A stretch of DNA of 64,000 bases. Source: Longispora fulva (GTDB lineage Bacteria > Actinomycetota > Actinomycetes > Mycobacteriales > Micromonosporaceae). The stretch lies in assembly GCF_015751905.1 (NCBI RefSeq), contig NZ_JADOUF010000001.1, positions 186,001 to 250,000 of the forward strand, read 5' to 3'. This document shows positions 7,919 through 16,665 of the stretch, in pieces. The notes beneath the pieces are model-generated. The model saw nothing but the letters and a program-made list of their open reading frames with translations. It was not told where the DNA came from and did no database searches. Both the position numbers and the translations under genes were made by a program. Positions within the stretch are counted from its first letter, which is position 1, and each line of letters begins with the position of its first letter.

Positions 7919-8440
7919 ATGGTCTTCACGTGTGTCACCCTCCGGGCCCTGCTGGTCGGGGTGCTGGCGCTGGCCGCGATCGGCAAGCTGCGGTCGCGGG
8001 ACCGGCTGCGCGCGTTCGCCGCCTCGGTGGCCGCCCTGGGGCGGATCCCACCCGGCGCGGCCGGCGTCCTGTCCCCGCTCGTGCCGTGCGCCGAACTCGC
8101 CACCGCCGGCCTCATCGCCTGGCCGCCGACGGCCAGGCTGGGCTGCGCGGCGGCCCTGGCCATGCTGGCCGGTTTCACCGTCGTCCTCGCCGGCACCCTC
8201 GCGCGCGGGAGTCCGGCCCCGTGCAACTGCTTCGGCGGGTCCGCGGAGCCGGTGCGCGCCGGGCACCTCGCCCGCAACGGCCTCCTGCTCCTGGCCGCCG
8301 GGAGCGGACTCCTGTTGTCCGACGCCGCGCCCGTTCCGGCCGTCGCCGGGGTCCTCGTGCTGGGGCTGGCTCTGGGAACCGGGGCCGCCTTCCTGGTCAG
8401 CCGCTGGGACGACCTCCACCGCCTGCTCACCACCCACTGA
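7919..8440 (+). CDS. MauE/DoxX-like redox membrane protein
   Basis: A 173-residue integral membrane protein with four predicted hydrophobic helices (about 8-22, 50-68, 76-94 and 118-165 as two). It carries the conserved pattern before helix 3-4, PCNCFG (Cys 102 and 104), plus Cys 57 and 76. MauE-type proteins are thought to pass electrons for disulfide formation, and MauE is needed with the thioredoxin-like MauD for maturation of the disulfide-rich small subunit of methylamine dehydrogenase. Here no methylamine dehydrogenase genes are present, and the nearest Cys-rich targets are the two peptides encoded upstream. The ribosome site GAGGGGA lies at 7907-7913. A thioredoxin gene follows 10 bases downstream. 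Confidence 0.75.
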   Translation: MVFTCVTLRALLVGVLALAAIGKLRSRDRLRAFAASVAALGRIPPGAAGVLSPLVPCAELATAGLIAWPPTARLGCAAALAMLAGFTVVLAGTLARGSPAPCNCFGGSAEPVRAGHLARNGLLLLAAGSGLLLSDAAPVPAVAGVLVLGLALGTGAAFLVSRWDDLHRLLTTH

Positions 8441-8450
8441 AGGATGAAAC

Positions 8451-8981
8451 ATGACTTCCGTGCTACTCGCCGCCGGAACGGCCCTGACCGCGATGTGCGT
8501 CCTCAACCTCTGGCTGACCCTGCGCCTCGCCGCCGTGGTCCGGGATCGCCTGGCCGCTCCGGGCGCGACGCCCCCCGCGTCGAAGCCCGCCGGCACCGCG
8601 TTGCCGGCCTTCGACGCGACCACCACAGCCGGCCGGCCCGTGTCCGGCGCGGAGCTGTCCAGCGGTGAGGTCGCGATCGGGATGTTCACCTCGACCTGCC
8701 CCCCGTGCGTGGCGAGCCTGCCCCCGTTCCGCGAACTGGCCGCCCGGCTCGCCGCCGCCGGCGGCCGGGCGCTCGCCGTCGTGGTGGACGATCACGAATC
8801 GGCTCCCCAGACCGCCGCCCAGCTGGCCGAGGTCTGCGACACGGTCCTGGTCGCCAGCACCGGCCCGCTGCTGCAGGCATTCGGGATCAGCGCCTTCCCC
8901 ACATTCGAGCACTACTCCGACGGCGGCCTCGTCGTCTCCTCGCACACCGTCGAGGACCTGCCGCGGCCGGTACCCGCATGA
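8451..8981 (+). CDS. Membrane-anchored thioredoxin-like protein (TlpA/MauD type)
   Basis: A 176-residue protein with an N-terminal membrane anchor (residues 3-30) and a thioredoxin fold outside the membrane. The active site is CPPC at residues 83-86 (FTSTCPPCVASLPPF) and the cis-proline loop is AFPTFEHY. Family members work as extracytoplasmic thiol-disulfide oxidoreductases; MauD is the closest functional parallel because it pairs with MauE. It probably forms or isomerises the disulfides of the seven-Cys peptides during or after export. The gene overlaps the ABC transporter start by four bases (ATGA), so they are coupled. Confidence 0.85.
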   Translation: MTSVLLAAGTALTAMCVLNLWLTLRLAAVVRDRLAAPGATPPASKPAGTALPAFDATTTAGRPVSGAELSSGEVAIGMFTSTCPPCVASLPPFRELAARLAAAGGRALAVVVDDHESAPQTAAQLAEVCDTVLVASTGPLLQAFGISAFPTFEHYSDGGLVVSSHTVEDLPRPVPA

Positions 8982-10801
8982 GCGCCGCCCCCCGCGCACT
9001 GTTGACCCGGGCGCGCGCGGCGACCGGCCTGTGCGTGTCGACCAGCCCCGTGCTCGTCGGGTACTTCCTGGCGCTCGCCCTGGTCACGGGCGCGGTCCCG
9101 GTCGCGATCGCCTGGATCACCGGTGTCCTGCTGGACCGGCTGACCGGACCGACGGCCGGTCCGGTGACCTGGCCGGTGTGCGGGCTGGCGGCGCTCAGCC
9201 TGACCGCTGTGCTCACGCAGCAGGCCGAGCGGTACACCGAGGCCCAGCTCCGGCGGACGACCAGCGCCGCCGCCCAGGACCGGCTCTTCGCCAAGGTCAA
9301 CGCGTTCACCGGACTGGACCGGCTGGAGAGCCCCCGGTTCTTCGACCAGCTCCGGATGGCTCAGCAGGCCGGGGCCACCGCGCCACAGGACCTGTTGGAG
9401 GGCTCGGTCAGCCTGATCCGGTCCGGCATGCTCCTGGCCGGATTCCTCACGGCGCTGTGCGCGTTGTGGCCGCCCATCGCCGTTCCGGCGGTGCTGGCAG
9501 CGCTGCCCGTCGTGTACGCGGAGCTGCGGATGGCCCGGACCCGCGCGGACCTGACGGTCAGCCTGTCCCCGACCATCCGGCGCCGGTCCTTCTACCAGAT
9601 GCTGCTCACCGACCGCACCGCCGCGCAGGAGATCCGGCTGTTCGGCACGGGCGGCTTCCTGAGCGCCCGGATGTCGGACGTCACACGCCGGGCAATGGCC
9701 GCGGAGAACTCCGTGGACCTGCGGATCGCCCGGCTGCACGGCCTCCTGGGCCTGGTCGCCTGCGTCGTGACCGGCGCGGGACTGCTGGCCGCGGCGGACC
9801 GGGCCAGGACCGGGCGGCTCACGCCCGGCGACGTCGTCGTGTTCATCGCGGCCGTGGCTGGGGTACAGGCCGGCATGGCCCAGCTCGCGGCGGCCGGGGC
9901 CCGCGGCTACCAGGCGCTCCTGCTGTTCGGCAGCTACCAGGAGGTGATCGGCGCGGCCGACGCCCTGACCCCGGGCGTACTCCCTCCGGGGCGCCTGCGC
10001 CGCGGGCTGGAGTTCCGCGACGTGTGGTTCCGGTACGACGAGCACTCGCCGTGGGTGCTGCGCGGCCTGTCCTTTACTCTGCGGTACGGGGAGGCCACCG
10101 CCCTCGTGGGCCAGAACGGGGCCGGGAAGAGTACCGTCGTCAAACTGCTGTGCCGCTTCTACGATCCCAGCTGCGGTCAGATCCTCTGGGACGGCGTCGA
10201 CCTGCGCGAACTGGACCCGGCGCTGCTCCGCGCCCGGGTCAGGGCGGTCTTCCAGGAGTTCGTCCGCTACGACCTCACCGCAGCCGAGAACATCGGGATG
10301 GGCGACCTGTCCGCGCTCACCGATCGGACCCGGATAACGCGGGCGGCGGCTCTCGCCCGGGCCGACGGCCCACTGGCCGCGCTCCCCGGCGGGTACGACA
10401 CCATGCTCAGCCGGATCTACGACGCCGACCCCGAGGCGCGGGTACGCGACACCGCGACCCTGTCCGGAGGGCAGTGGCAGCGGGTGGCCCTGGCCAGGGC
10501 GCTCATGCTGGACGATCCCGACCTGCTGATCCTCGACGAGCCCAGCTCCGGCCTGGACGCGCGGGCCGAGCACGACATCCACACCACCCTGCGCACGCAC
10601 CGTGCCGGGCGGACCAGCCTGCTCATCTCCCACCGGCTCAACACCCTGCGGGACGCCGACAAGATCCTCGTCCTGGACCAGGGCAGGATCACCGAAACCG
10701 GGCCGCATGCGGATCTGGTGGCGGCCGGCGGAACCTATGCTGGGCTCTTCGCGGTCCAGTCGGCCGGCTACCGGGACGAGCTGACGGCGGAGGTCGGCTG
10801 A
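8978..10801 (+). CDS. ABC exporter, fused membrane and ATPase domains
   Basis: A 607-residue half-transporter. Residues about 25-320 form the six-helix exporter membrane domain, and residues about 340-600 the ATPase with Walker A GQNGAGKST (~378), signature LSGGQWQR (~495), Walker B LLILDEP (~517) and switch His in LISHRLNTL. There is no N-terminal C39 peptidase domain, so leader removal must be done by another enzyme, presumably the S26 peptidase encoded next. It probably works as a homodimer that exports the Cys-rich peptides. The annotation as a peptide exporter is inferred from context; the sequence alone says only type IV ABC exporter. Start ATG 8978 is in an ATGA overlap with the thioredoxin gene. 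Confidence 0.85.
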   Translation: MSAAPRALLTRARAATGLCVSTSPVLVGYFLALALVTGAVPVAIAWITGVLLDRLTGPTAGPVTWPVCGLAALSLTAVLTQQAERYTEAQLRRTTSAAAQDRLFAKVNAFTGLDRLESPRFFDQLRMAQQAGATAPQDLLEGSVSLIRSGMLLAGFLTALCALWPPIAVPAVLAALPVVYAELRMARTRADLTVSLSPTIRRRSFYQMLLTDRTAAQEIRLFGTGGFLSARMSDVTRRAMAAENSVDLRIARLHGLLGLVACVVTGAGLLAAADRARTGRLTPGDVVVFIAAVAGVQAGMAQLAAAGARGYQALLLFGSYQEVIGAADALTPGVLPPGRLRRGLEFRDVWFRYDEHSPWVLRGLSFTLRYGEATALVGQNGAGKSTVVKLLCRFYDPSCGQILWDGVDLRELDPALLRARVRAVFQEFVRYDLTAAENIGMGDLSALTDRTRITRAAALARADGPLAALPGGYDTMLSRIYDADPEARVRDTATLSGGQWQRVALARALMLDDPDLLILDEPSSGLDARAEHDIHTTLRTHRAGRTSLLISHRLNTLRDADKILVLDQGRITETGPHADLVAAGGTYAGLFAVQSAGYRDELTAEVG

Positions 10802-11259
10802 TGGCGGCCCTCCTGGCGGTGCTGCTTGCGGTGCTGGTCCTGGCCGGCCTGTGGGCGTTCCTGCGGACCCGCCTGATCCTGGTCACGGTCCAGGGCGGCA
10901 GCATGCTGCCCAGCCTGCGTCCCGGAGATCGGCTGCTCGTCCTCCGCCGGCCCGGCCATGTCCCGCGACCCGGGTCCGTGGTCCTGCTGACCCCGCCGAC
11001 GACCGCGACAGAGGACGGCACGCGACTACGGGTGAAACGGCTGGCCGCCGGCCCCGGCGATCCGGTGCCGGCGACCCTGGCGGGGGTGGCCGGGCTCCGG
11101 GTGCCGGCGGGGCAGGTGCTGGTCACCGGCGACCATCCGCGCAGCGAGGACAGCCGCCGCTGGGGCCCGATACCGGCCCGGAGCCTGATCGGCACCTGTC
11201 ACCGGATCGGCCGGACCCCACCGTCGCCGGCGGGTCACCGATCAGCGTCGCGTCGATGA
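10801..11259 (+). CDS. S26-family signal peptidase
   Basis: A 152-residue protein with one N-terminal membrane segment (residues 2-21) and a short extracytoplasmic catalytic domain. The Ser-Lys dyad is present: Ser34 in GGSMLPSL and Lys79 in LRVKRLAAGPGD, followed by the box VTGDHPRSEDSRRWGPI typical of type I signal peptidases. It is shorter than housekeeping LepB, as expected for specialised members. The start codon shares one base with the transporter stop (TGATG). Its place in the operon and the ASA|SC sites in both precursors suggest that it removes their leaders. Confidence 0.85.
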   Translation: MAALLAVLLAVLVLAGLWAFLRTRLILVTVQGGSMLPSLRPGDRLLVLRRPGHVPRPGSVVLLTPPTTATEDGTRLRVKRLAAGPGDPVPATLAGVAGLRVPAGQVLVTGDHPRSEDSRRWGPIPARSLIGTCHRIGRTPPSPAGHRSASRR

Positions 11260-11287
11260 GCCCGTCCGGCCGGGGTGTCCGTCGGGT

Positions 11288-11329
11288 CGACCGATATTGC
11301 AGGGACAGCCCGGTGAACATGGTGCAAGG
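11288..11329 (+). repeat. ~41-bp dispersed element, copy 1
   Basis: This sequence recurs inverted at 18772-18812 with two substitutions and one length difference. It lies directly upstream of the CPCC gene start and includes a small GGG-ACAG-CCC dyad. It could be a promoter/operator, or the end of a small mobile element. Confidence 0.75.
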
Positions 11330-11337
11330 TGAGCGGT

Positions 11338-12132
11338 GTGCCTCTGACCTACCCGTGCGTGTGCTGCGGCTATCTGACTCTGCAGTCACCGCCCGGTTCG
11401 CATGACATCTGCCCGATCTGCGGCTGGCAGGACGACCTTGTCCCACTCCGCTGGCCCGACCAAGCAGGCGGCGCGAACACGACCTCACTCATCCAGGCTC
11501 AACAGAACTACCGCGACATCGGGGCCAGCGACGAACAACAGTTGGGGCACGAACGCGCAGACCCGGCCGACTACGATCGCGCACCACACTGGCGGCCCAT
11601 CAACCCCCGACGGGACCGCTTCGAACCTTCCGGCGCACAACTCGCCCCCTGGCCCGAGGATCGCACCGTCCTGTACTGGTGGCGCCACCGCGATCCCGCC
11701 GCCTGGCGCCGAGACGCCCCCGTCCCACTCACCGTCGATGACGACACCTCCCAGGCACTCCAGTTCGCCGAAGCCGTGCGGCAGATGACGTCCGCGGTCT
11801 CGCCCGCCGACCGCGACAACCTGTCCGGCATGGCCATGGACTTCGACTGCTACCTCTGGCACTGCCCAACGCTGGACACCGTCACCGTCACCGTCACCAC
11901 CAGCAGCGATCCGGCCCGCCAGATCACGGCCGCCTGCACCGCCCACCGCTCCGCCAGTCCCGCACTCGTCGCCCAGGACCTACGCAACGTCTGGCTCAAC
12001 TATCTCCGGTACCAGTACCGCGAAGCCCACCTGCTCCGCCAGACCGCCACCACCGTTGAACTCGACTGCATCACCCAGGCCAGCGAAGACACCTACTACA
12101 TCACCGGCCTGATCACCGTAAGGTGGGAATGA
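11338..12132 (+). CDS. CPCC-type cysteine-rich domain protein
   Basis: A protein of 264 residues (267 if GTG 11329 is used). The N-terminal ~95 residues carry a zinc-binding-like module with YPCVCCGYLTL and CPICGWQDD, the pattern of the Cys-rich CPCC family, often met near polymorphic toxin systems. The C-terminal ~150 residues are a separate alpha/beta region with no motif I recognise (WRHRDPAAW, LRNVWLNYLRYQYREAHLL). GTG 11338 is preferred because AAGGTGAG at 11326-11333 lies just upstream. The gene stands alone, preceded by the dispersed element at 11288-11329, and converges with the repeat protein at 12214. Confidence 0.7.
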   Translation: MPLTYPCVCCGYLTLQSPPGSHDICPICGWQDDLVPLRWPDQAGGANTTSLIQAQQNYRDIGASDEQQLGHERADPADYDRAPHWRPINPRRDRFEPSGAQLAPWPEDRTVLYWWRHRDPAAWRRDAPVPLTVDDDTSQALQFAEAVRQMTSAVSPADRDNLSGMAMDFDCYLWHCPTLDTVTVTVTTSSDPARQITAACTAHRSASPALVAQDLRNVWLNYLRYQYREAHLLRQTATTVELDCITQASEDTYYITGLITVRWE

Positions 12133-12213
12133 CAACCGAACGCGAATTCAGGCTTTCCGCCGTGCCTGCTGATGTGACGCTCTACCCGTAGCGACAACTG
12201 AGCTTCTTTGCTG

Positions 12214-12795
12214 TCAGCGCGGGTAGACGTGGCAGGTGATTCCCTCGTCGACGTAGCCGTGCCTGGCCACCGCAGTGTCCCGCTCGGCGGCCGAGATGAT
12301 GTACAGGTGATCCCCGCTGACCGGGTTGTACGCCCGCAGCAGCGGCGTGGTGCCCGCGCGAGCCGTCGTGAACACGTGGCAGGCGATGCCTTCGTCCACG
12401 TAGCCGTGCTGGGCGATCGCGTTGTCTCGCTCGGCGACCGAGGTGGTGAAGAGGTGGTCGCCGGTGGCAGGGTTGTACGCCCGCAGCAGCGCCGTCGTGC
12501 TCGCGCCGGGCGCCTCGAATACGCGACAGGCCACGCCCTCGTCCGCGTAGCCGAACTTCGCGACCGCACTGTCCCGCTCGGCGGCCGAGGTGGTGTAGAG
12601 GTGATCCCCGCTGCCGGGGCTGTACACCCGCAGCAGTTCCGTCGAGGTGGCTCTCGTCGCCGGCGGCCTGCTGTGGGGTGCCGGGGTGTCCGTGGCGGGT
12701 GGGTTGGACGGCTGAGTCCCCATGGCCGTGTTCACGTGCGGCTTCACCGGATACGGCACCGAGGGCACGGTCTCCACCTCCACATCGGACAGCAT
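12214..12795 (-). CDS. Three-repeat protein of DUF5648 type
   Basis: A 193-residue protein with a proline/threonine-rich N-terminus (about 1-55) followed by three tandem repeats of about 46 residues. Each repeat runs through LLR.Y.P.(S/T)GDHLYTTSAAERD..(V/I)A..GY.DEG(I/V)AC.VF, the pattern of the DUF5648 repeat found in secreted cell-wall and enzyme-associated proteins. Each repeat has one Cys in the same place. No signal peptide is visible from this start, so either the start is further upstream in a lost form or the N-terminus was truncated. It is convergent with the CPCC gene. Confidence 0.7.
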   Translation of the reverse strand: MLSDVEVETVPSVPYPVKPHVNTAMGTQPSNPPATDTPAPHSRPPATRATSTELLRVYSPGSGDHLYTTSAAERDSAVAKFGYADEGVACRVFEAPGASTTALLRAYNPATGDHLFTTSVAERDNAIAQHGYVDEGIACHVFTTARAGTTPLLRAYNPVSGDHLYIISAAERDTAVARHGYVDEGITCHVYPR

Positions 12796-12940
12796 TCACC
12801 ATCATGCATACGCGCGTCTTCGGGTACCGGCAACGACCCGCCGGATCGACTATGCGACACGGCAGCGATTCCCGGAGGACCGCCTGGCAGCACCAGCGAA
12901 ATCGATGGCGGCGCTGGCCGGGTTCACCTACCGTGCGGGC

Positions 12941-13645
12941 ATGGCCGTACAACTGCTGGCAGTGACCTATGACGCCGACGATCCCGCGCGGCTGGCTCGA
13001 TTCTGGGGCGGCATGCTGCGCCGGGACACGGTCGCCGACGCCGATGGTCTGCTGCTGCCAGGCACACCGACCCAGGTCGGCCTTCGGTTCACCCCTGGCC
13101 GACCGGATCAGGCGCACCTCAACCGGCTGCATCTGCACCTGACCAGCGCCAGCCTCGACCATCAGCAGGACGCGGTGGCCGCGGCGCTGGCGATCGGGGC
13201 CAGGCATGTCGACGTCGGCCAGCAGCCCGAAGATGGTCACATCGTCCTGGCTGACCCGGGCGGCAACTTCTTCTGCGTCATCGAACCCGACAACACGTTC
13301 CTGGCCGGCTGTGGCTTCCTGGCCGAACTCGCCTGCGACGGTACCCGACAGGTGGGCCTGTTCTGGAGTGACGCGCTCGGCTGGCCGCTGGTGTGGGACG
13401 ACAACGAGGAGACGGCCGTCCAGTCGCCGCACGGCGGGTCGAAGGTCGCCTGGGGCGGGCCGCCCGTCGCGGCGAAACTCGTCCGCAACACACAGCGTTT
13501 CCTGCTCGGCGTGACCGACACCGACCTGGGCACCGAGATCGACCGGCTGGTGTCACTCGGCGCGACCCTGAACTCGATGACCGGCGACGACTCCGCGGAG
13601 CTGGCCGACCCGGACGGCAACGAGTTCGACCTGCGGCAGAACTGA
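12941..13645 (+). CDS. VOC (glyoxalase-like) family protein, two domains
   Basis: A 234-residue protein with two tandem vicinal-oxygen-chelate modules. The first (1-115) contains YDADDPARLARFWGGML, LHLHLTS and LADPGGNFFCVIE; the second (120-234) contains LFWSDALGWPLVWD and AELADPDGNEFDL. This is the actinobacterial glyoxalase-like group with unknown substrates; metal ligand positions differ from true glyoxalase I. ATG 12941 gives MAVQLLAV, the usual first strand of the fold; a longer frame begins far upstream without coding character. Transcribed alone between the repeat protein and a GNAT gene. Confidence 0.8.
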   Translation: MAVQLLAVTYDADDPARLARFWGGMLRRDTVADADGLLLPGTPTQVGLRFTPGRPDQAHLNRLHLHLTSASLDHQQDAVAAALAIGARHVDVGQQPEDGHIVLADPGGNFFCVIEPDNTFLAGCGFLAELACDGTRQVGLFWSDALGWPLVWDDNEETAVQSPHGGSKVAWGGPPVAAKLVRNTQRFLLGVTDTDLGTEIDRLVSLGATLNSMTGDDSAELADPDGNEFDLRQN

Positions 13646-13846
13646 CCGGTCACCGCCCCTGACGACACGTGTTCCTCCACCGGAGAAAAAATGGGAAGCG
13701 GGTTCCGGCCACGATGCCACAGGCCGAACCCGGGCCACGGCGCTGGGAGGCTGAGCGAACGCGGCACCCTCGGGACGAGAACCGCTCAGCGTCCTGAACT
13801 GGGAAAACGCCTTGCGGTCGCCGGCATGACCGCGTACAACAGCGCA

Positions 13847-14353
13847 ATGGCAGAGATCATCATCAGGCGGGTCACCCCCAGCGACGCGGCTGCCGTCCGG
13901 GCGCTGCGGCTCGAGGCACTGGCCACCGCGCCGCTGGCGTTCGGCAGCACCCTGGCCGAGGTGCAGGCCCGGCCGGTTGAGTTCTGGACCGAGCAGATCG
14001 CGAAGAACTCCACGGGCGGCGAGGTCTCCCAGTTCCTCGCGGTCGCCGACGGCCGGCTGCTCGGCTCCGTGATCGGCTCCGCCGAGGGCGACCTGACCTT
14101 CATCTACGGGGTCTACGTCCGGCCCGAGGCCCGGGGTCTGGGCCTGCTCGACCGGCTCACCGAAGCGGTCGCCGCCTGGTCCGTCGAGCACGGCCGCACG
14201 GAGCTCCGGCTGGACGTCGGCACCCACAACCAGCCCGCCGTCAACGCCTACCGCCGGCTCGGCTTCACCGAGACCGGTCACACCGCGCCGTACGAGCACG
14301 GCGAGGGCCTGACCGAGCTGGACGAGATGGAGATGTCGAAGGTCCTGGCCTAA
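13847..14353 (+). CDS. GNAT-family N-acetyltransferase
   Basis: A 168-residue single-domain GNAT protein. The acetyl-CoA binding motif A is visible as IYGVYVRPEARGLGLLDRLTEAV (consensus R/QxxGxG/A), with motif B strand ELRLDVGTHNQPAVNAYRRLGFTETG. The substrate is not predictable. ATG 13847 (MAEIIIRR) starts at the usual first strand; ATG 13826 is an alternative seven codons earlier. No operon partner is evident. Confidence 0.85.
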   Translation: MAEIIIRRVTPSDAAAVRALRLEALATAPLAFGSTLAEVQARPVEFWTEQIAKNSTGGEVSQFLAVADGRLLGSVIGSAEGDLTFIYGVYVRPEARGLGLLDRLTEAVAAWSVEHGRTELRLDVGTHNQPAVNAYRRLGFTETGHTAPYEHGEGLTELDEMEMSKVLA

Positions 14354-14462
14354 TCCACCAGGAAGAAGGCGGACCCGCAACGTCCCAACCTCCGGATCGG
14401 TGCCGGCGAAGGCCGTCTGGCTCAGAGCGGGCCGGGGCTCGAGGATGTGTCAGACTCAGCGC

Positions 14463-15377
14463 GTGTTGGAGATCGTGGTGGAGACGGAGAGCGGGGACCG
14501 GCACGTTCGGCCGTCCGCCGCGGCGGTGGCTGAGCTCATCCGGCGTATCGGCGGCAGCGGTGACCGTTTCCTGGTGGCGCAGCGGATACCGGACCTGCCT
14601 GACGTGTTCGCACAGGTCTGGCACGAGGCGGACGCCGACTACACGATGGAATACCGCGACGGTGGCGCCGACCGGCACTTCCAGACGGACGTCAACGAGC
14701 CCGAGGCCGTGATCACGGCACTGGTCGGCTGGGCCGGCGGGCGGGCCGGCTGGGACGCCGGTGTCACCTGGTCGCCCGTCGAGATGGAGCCGGCTCCCGA
14801 GGTGCCGCCGCTCGACCTAGGCGAAGAGGAGCGTCGCGCGCTGGAGACGCGGGTACGCGAAGTGCTGGTCGGCGGCTACGCCACCCGGTCCGAACTCGCA
14901 GAACTCGCCGAGGACTACCTGGTCACGAAGGATCGTCGGCCCGTCTCGCCCGAGCAGGCCCGGGCGCTGGTCGACCGGATGTGGTTGGAGCGCGTCGCCG
15001 AGCAGGCCGGCTGGCGGGGCGAGACCGACCCGGATCGGCTGACCCGCGCGTTCACCGCCCTGCGGCAGGCCGGCGTCACGGCCCGGGAGAACTTCACCTG
15101 CTGCCGTAGCTGCGGGCACGCCGAGATCGGCGCCGAAGCGGAGCCCGGCGCGCGCGGCTTCGTCTACTTCCACGCGCAGTGCACCGACGCCGCGACGGCC
15201 GGACGCGGACTGACACTCCTCTACGGCGGCTTCGACGATGCGTCCGACACGACGGTGGCGATCGGCCGCGAGGTCGTGGCCGCGCTGGAGAAGACGGGCC
15301 TGCACGTCGACTGGGACGGCGACGCCGGCAGGGCCATCACCGTCGCCGTGGACTGGTGCCGCCGCTTGCAGGGCTGA
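14463..15377 (+). CDS. DUF6891-like conserved hypothetical protein
   Basis: A protein of about 304 residues (310 with ATG 14445). It begins with a beta-rich segment (VLEIVVETESGDRHVRPS) and ends with a domain containing CCRSCGHAEI, GFVYFHAQCTDAA, LLYGGFDD and a final amphipathic helix, which I associate from memory with the DUF6891 family of actinobacteria. The CC..C..H cluster could bind zinc. The function is unknown. Neither possible start has a convincing ribosome site. It is followed by 198 bases of intergenic DNA and a convergent Nudix gene. Confidence 0.65.
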   Translation: MLEIVVETESGDRHVRPSAAAVAELIRRIGGSGDRFLVAQRIPDLPDVFAQVWHEADADYTMEYRDGGADRHFQTDVNEPEAVITALVGWAGGRAGWDAGVTWSPVEMEPAPEVPPLDLGEEERRALETRVREVLVGGYATRSELAELAEDYLVTKDRRPVSPEQARALVDRMWLERVAEQAGWRGETDPDRLTRAFTALRQAGVTARENFTCCRSCGHAEIGAEAEPGARGFVYFHAQCTDAATAGRGLTLLYGGFDDASDTTVAIGREVVAALEKTGLHVDWDGDAGRAITVAVDWCRRLQG

Positions 15378-15575
15378 CAGCGGCATTCTCAGCCCGTTGG
15401 TACGAGCGGGCGGACAACCGGGCCGTCACTGCGCGGCAGGCCTCTCCCGTCGCCCAGGCATCGACACCGTCATCTCTCGGTGCAACGTTCCTTGCCGGCT
15501 CGTACATCACGCCGCAGGGTGCCTTTCCGGGGAGATCCCGCTGGGCCACGCCGGCCCCAGGCCCCGGAATCGTCG

Positions 15576-15977
15576 TCACTCCTGGCCCAGCAGGGCCCAG
15601 ACATTGCTGGCCAGGTCCCTGGTTGCCAGCTCCTGTCGGGTGAGGAACTCCATCGCGAGCCCCTCACCGCAGACGACATCGTCCTGACGTGCGTCGGTGC
15701 TGCCAGCGAACACGTGGAGACGGACCACAGTCCCGTCGGCGCCGATCTGCTCCAGGACACGGGCGAGTTCCAGGTCAGCGGTCAGCCCGGTCTCCTCCAG
15801 ACGCTCACGGTGAGCCGCGGTCAGGGCGTCTTCCCCAGGCTCGACGAGGCCACTCGGCGTCGACAACCGTCCCGGCTCCACACGCTTGTCAGGGCCACGA
15901 TGCTGCATCAACACCCGCCCGGCCCCGTCGATGAGGACGATGAACGCGACTTCGTGATCGATGATCATCCCCGACAC
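15576..15977 (-). CDS. Nudix hydrolase
   Basis: A 133-residue single Nudix domain. The Nudix box is present as GLVEPGEDALTAAHRERLEETGL, fitting GX5EX7REUXEEXGU apart from an Arg at the first hydrophobic position. This binds divalent metal and hydrolyses nucleoside diphosphate derivatives; the substrate is unknown. GTG 15977 is taken as start, with ATG 15968 possible. It follows the gene at 15990-16397 on the same strand after 12 bases, so the two are probably co-transcribed. Confidence 0.8.
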   Translation of the reverse strand: MSGMIIDHEVAFIVLIDGAGRVLMQHRGPDKRVEPGRLSTPSGLVEPGEDALTAAHRERLEETGLTADLELARVLEQIGADGTVVRLHVFAGSTDARQDDVVCGEGLAMEFLTRQELATRDLASNVWALLGQE

Positions 15978-15989
15978 CCTAGGCGACCC

Positions 15990-16397
15990 CTACGACATCC
16001 CGCCCGACAGCGGAGAGACGACGATCTCCACCCTGCGGGCCTCCTCCGGGTCGTCGACGGCGAACTGCAGCAGCCAGCGTCCCGGCCGCAACACCAGCAC
16101 GTCCTCACCGTCGGCGTCACCGACGGTCAACCGCCCCGACGGTACGTCGAAGGCGACCTCGTACGGCAAGCCGTCGACCCTGTGCTCCGCCGAGCGCACG
16201 TCGAGGGTGACCACGCTCTCGTCCGGCTCGGCGGTGCCGGGATGGACGACCTCGACGGCGACATGCGCGGCCGTCGACCGCACCGGCCCGCCGCCGTCGT
16301 GGAAGTCGATGTCGAAGTCGTCGGGACAGTCCGTGTCGTTGAGGTAGATCGCGCCCCAGTGAAAGGAACGCCTCCGCTGGATCGGCTGCTCGGTCAT
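15990..16397 (-). CDS. Hypothetical protein upstream of Nudix
   Basis: A 135-residue acidic, beta-rich protein (RRSFHWGAIYLNDTDC, VEVVHPGTAEPDESVVTLDV, VLVLRPGRWLLQFAVDD). The regular strand pattern suggests a beta-sandwich; no catalytic motif is seen. It is the first gene of a two-gene unit with the Nudix hydrolase. It is divergent from the P-loop kinase at 16666, so the 268-base gap should contain promoters for both directions. Confidence 0.6.
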   Translation of the reverse strand: MTEQPIQRRRSFHWGAIYLNDTDCPDDFDIDFHDGGGPVRSTAAHVAVEVVHPGTAEPDESVVTLDVRSAEHRVDGLPYEVAFDVPSGRLTVGDADGEDVLVLRPGRWLLQFAVDDPEEARRVEIVVSPLSGGMS

Positions 16398-16665
16398 GAC
16401 GCGGGACTCTAGCGCCGACCCCCGACAGGACGACGACCCGCCGGGCCCGGCCGTAGCCATCGGCAGCGGGCCGGCCCTCGACCCATTCGGCATCACAACA
16501 AGCCCCCGCTCGCACTCACACACTCTCATCCACGCACCCGCCCTGACCAGCTGAGCAGCGACAAGGCGTACAGCTCCCGCCGCAATCGCCGCAGCCGTGG
16601 CCGTGGCCGTGGCCGTGCAGATAAAGCGATGGTCGTCTGATTGGCTTGCCTGCCACGATCTGGGT

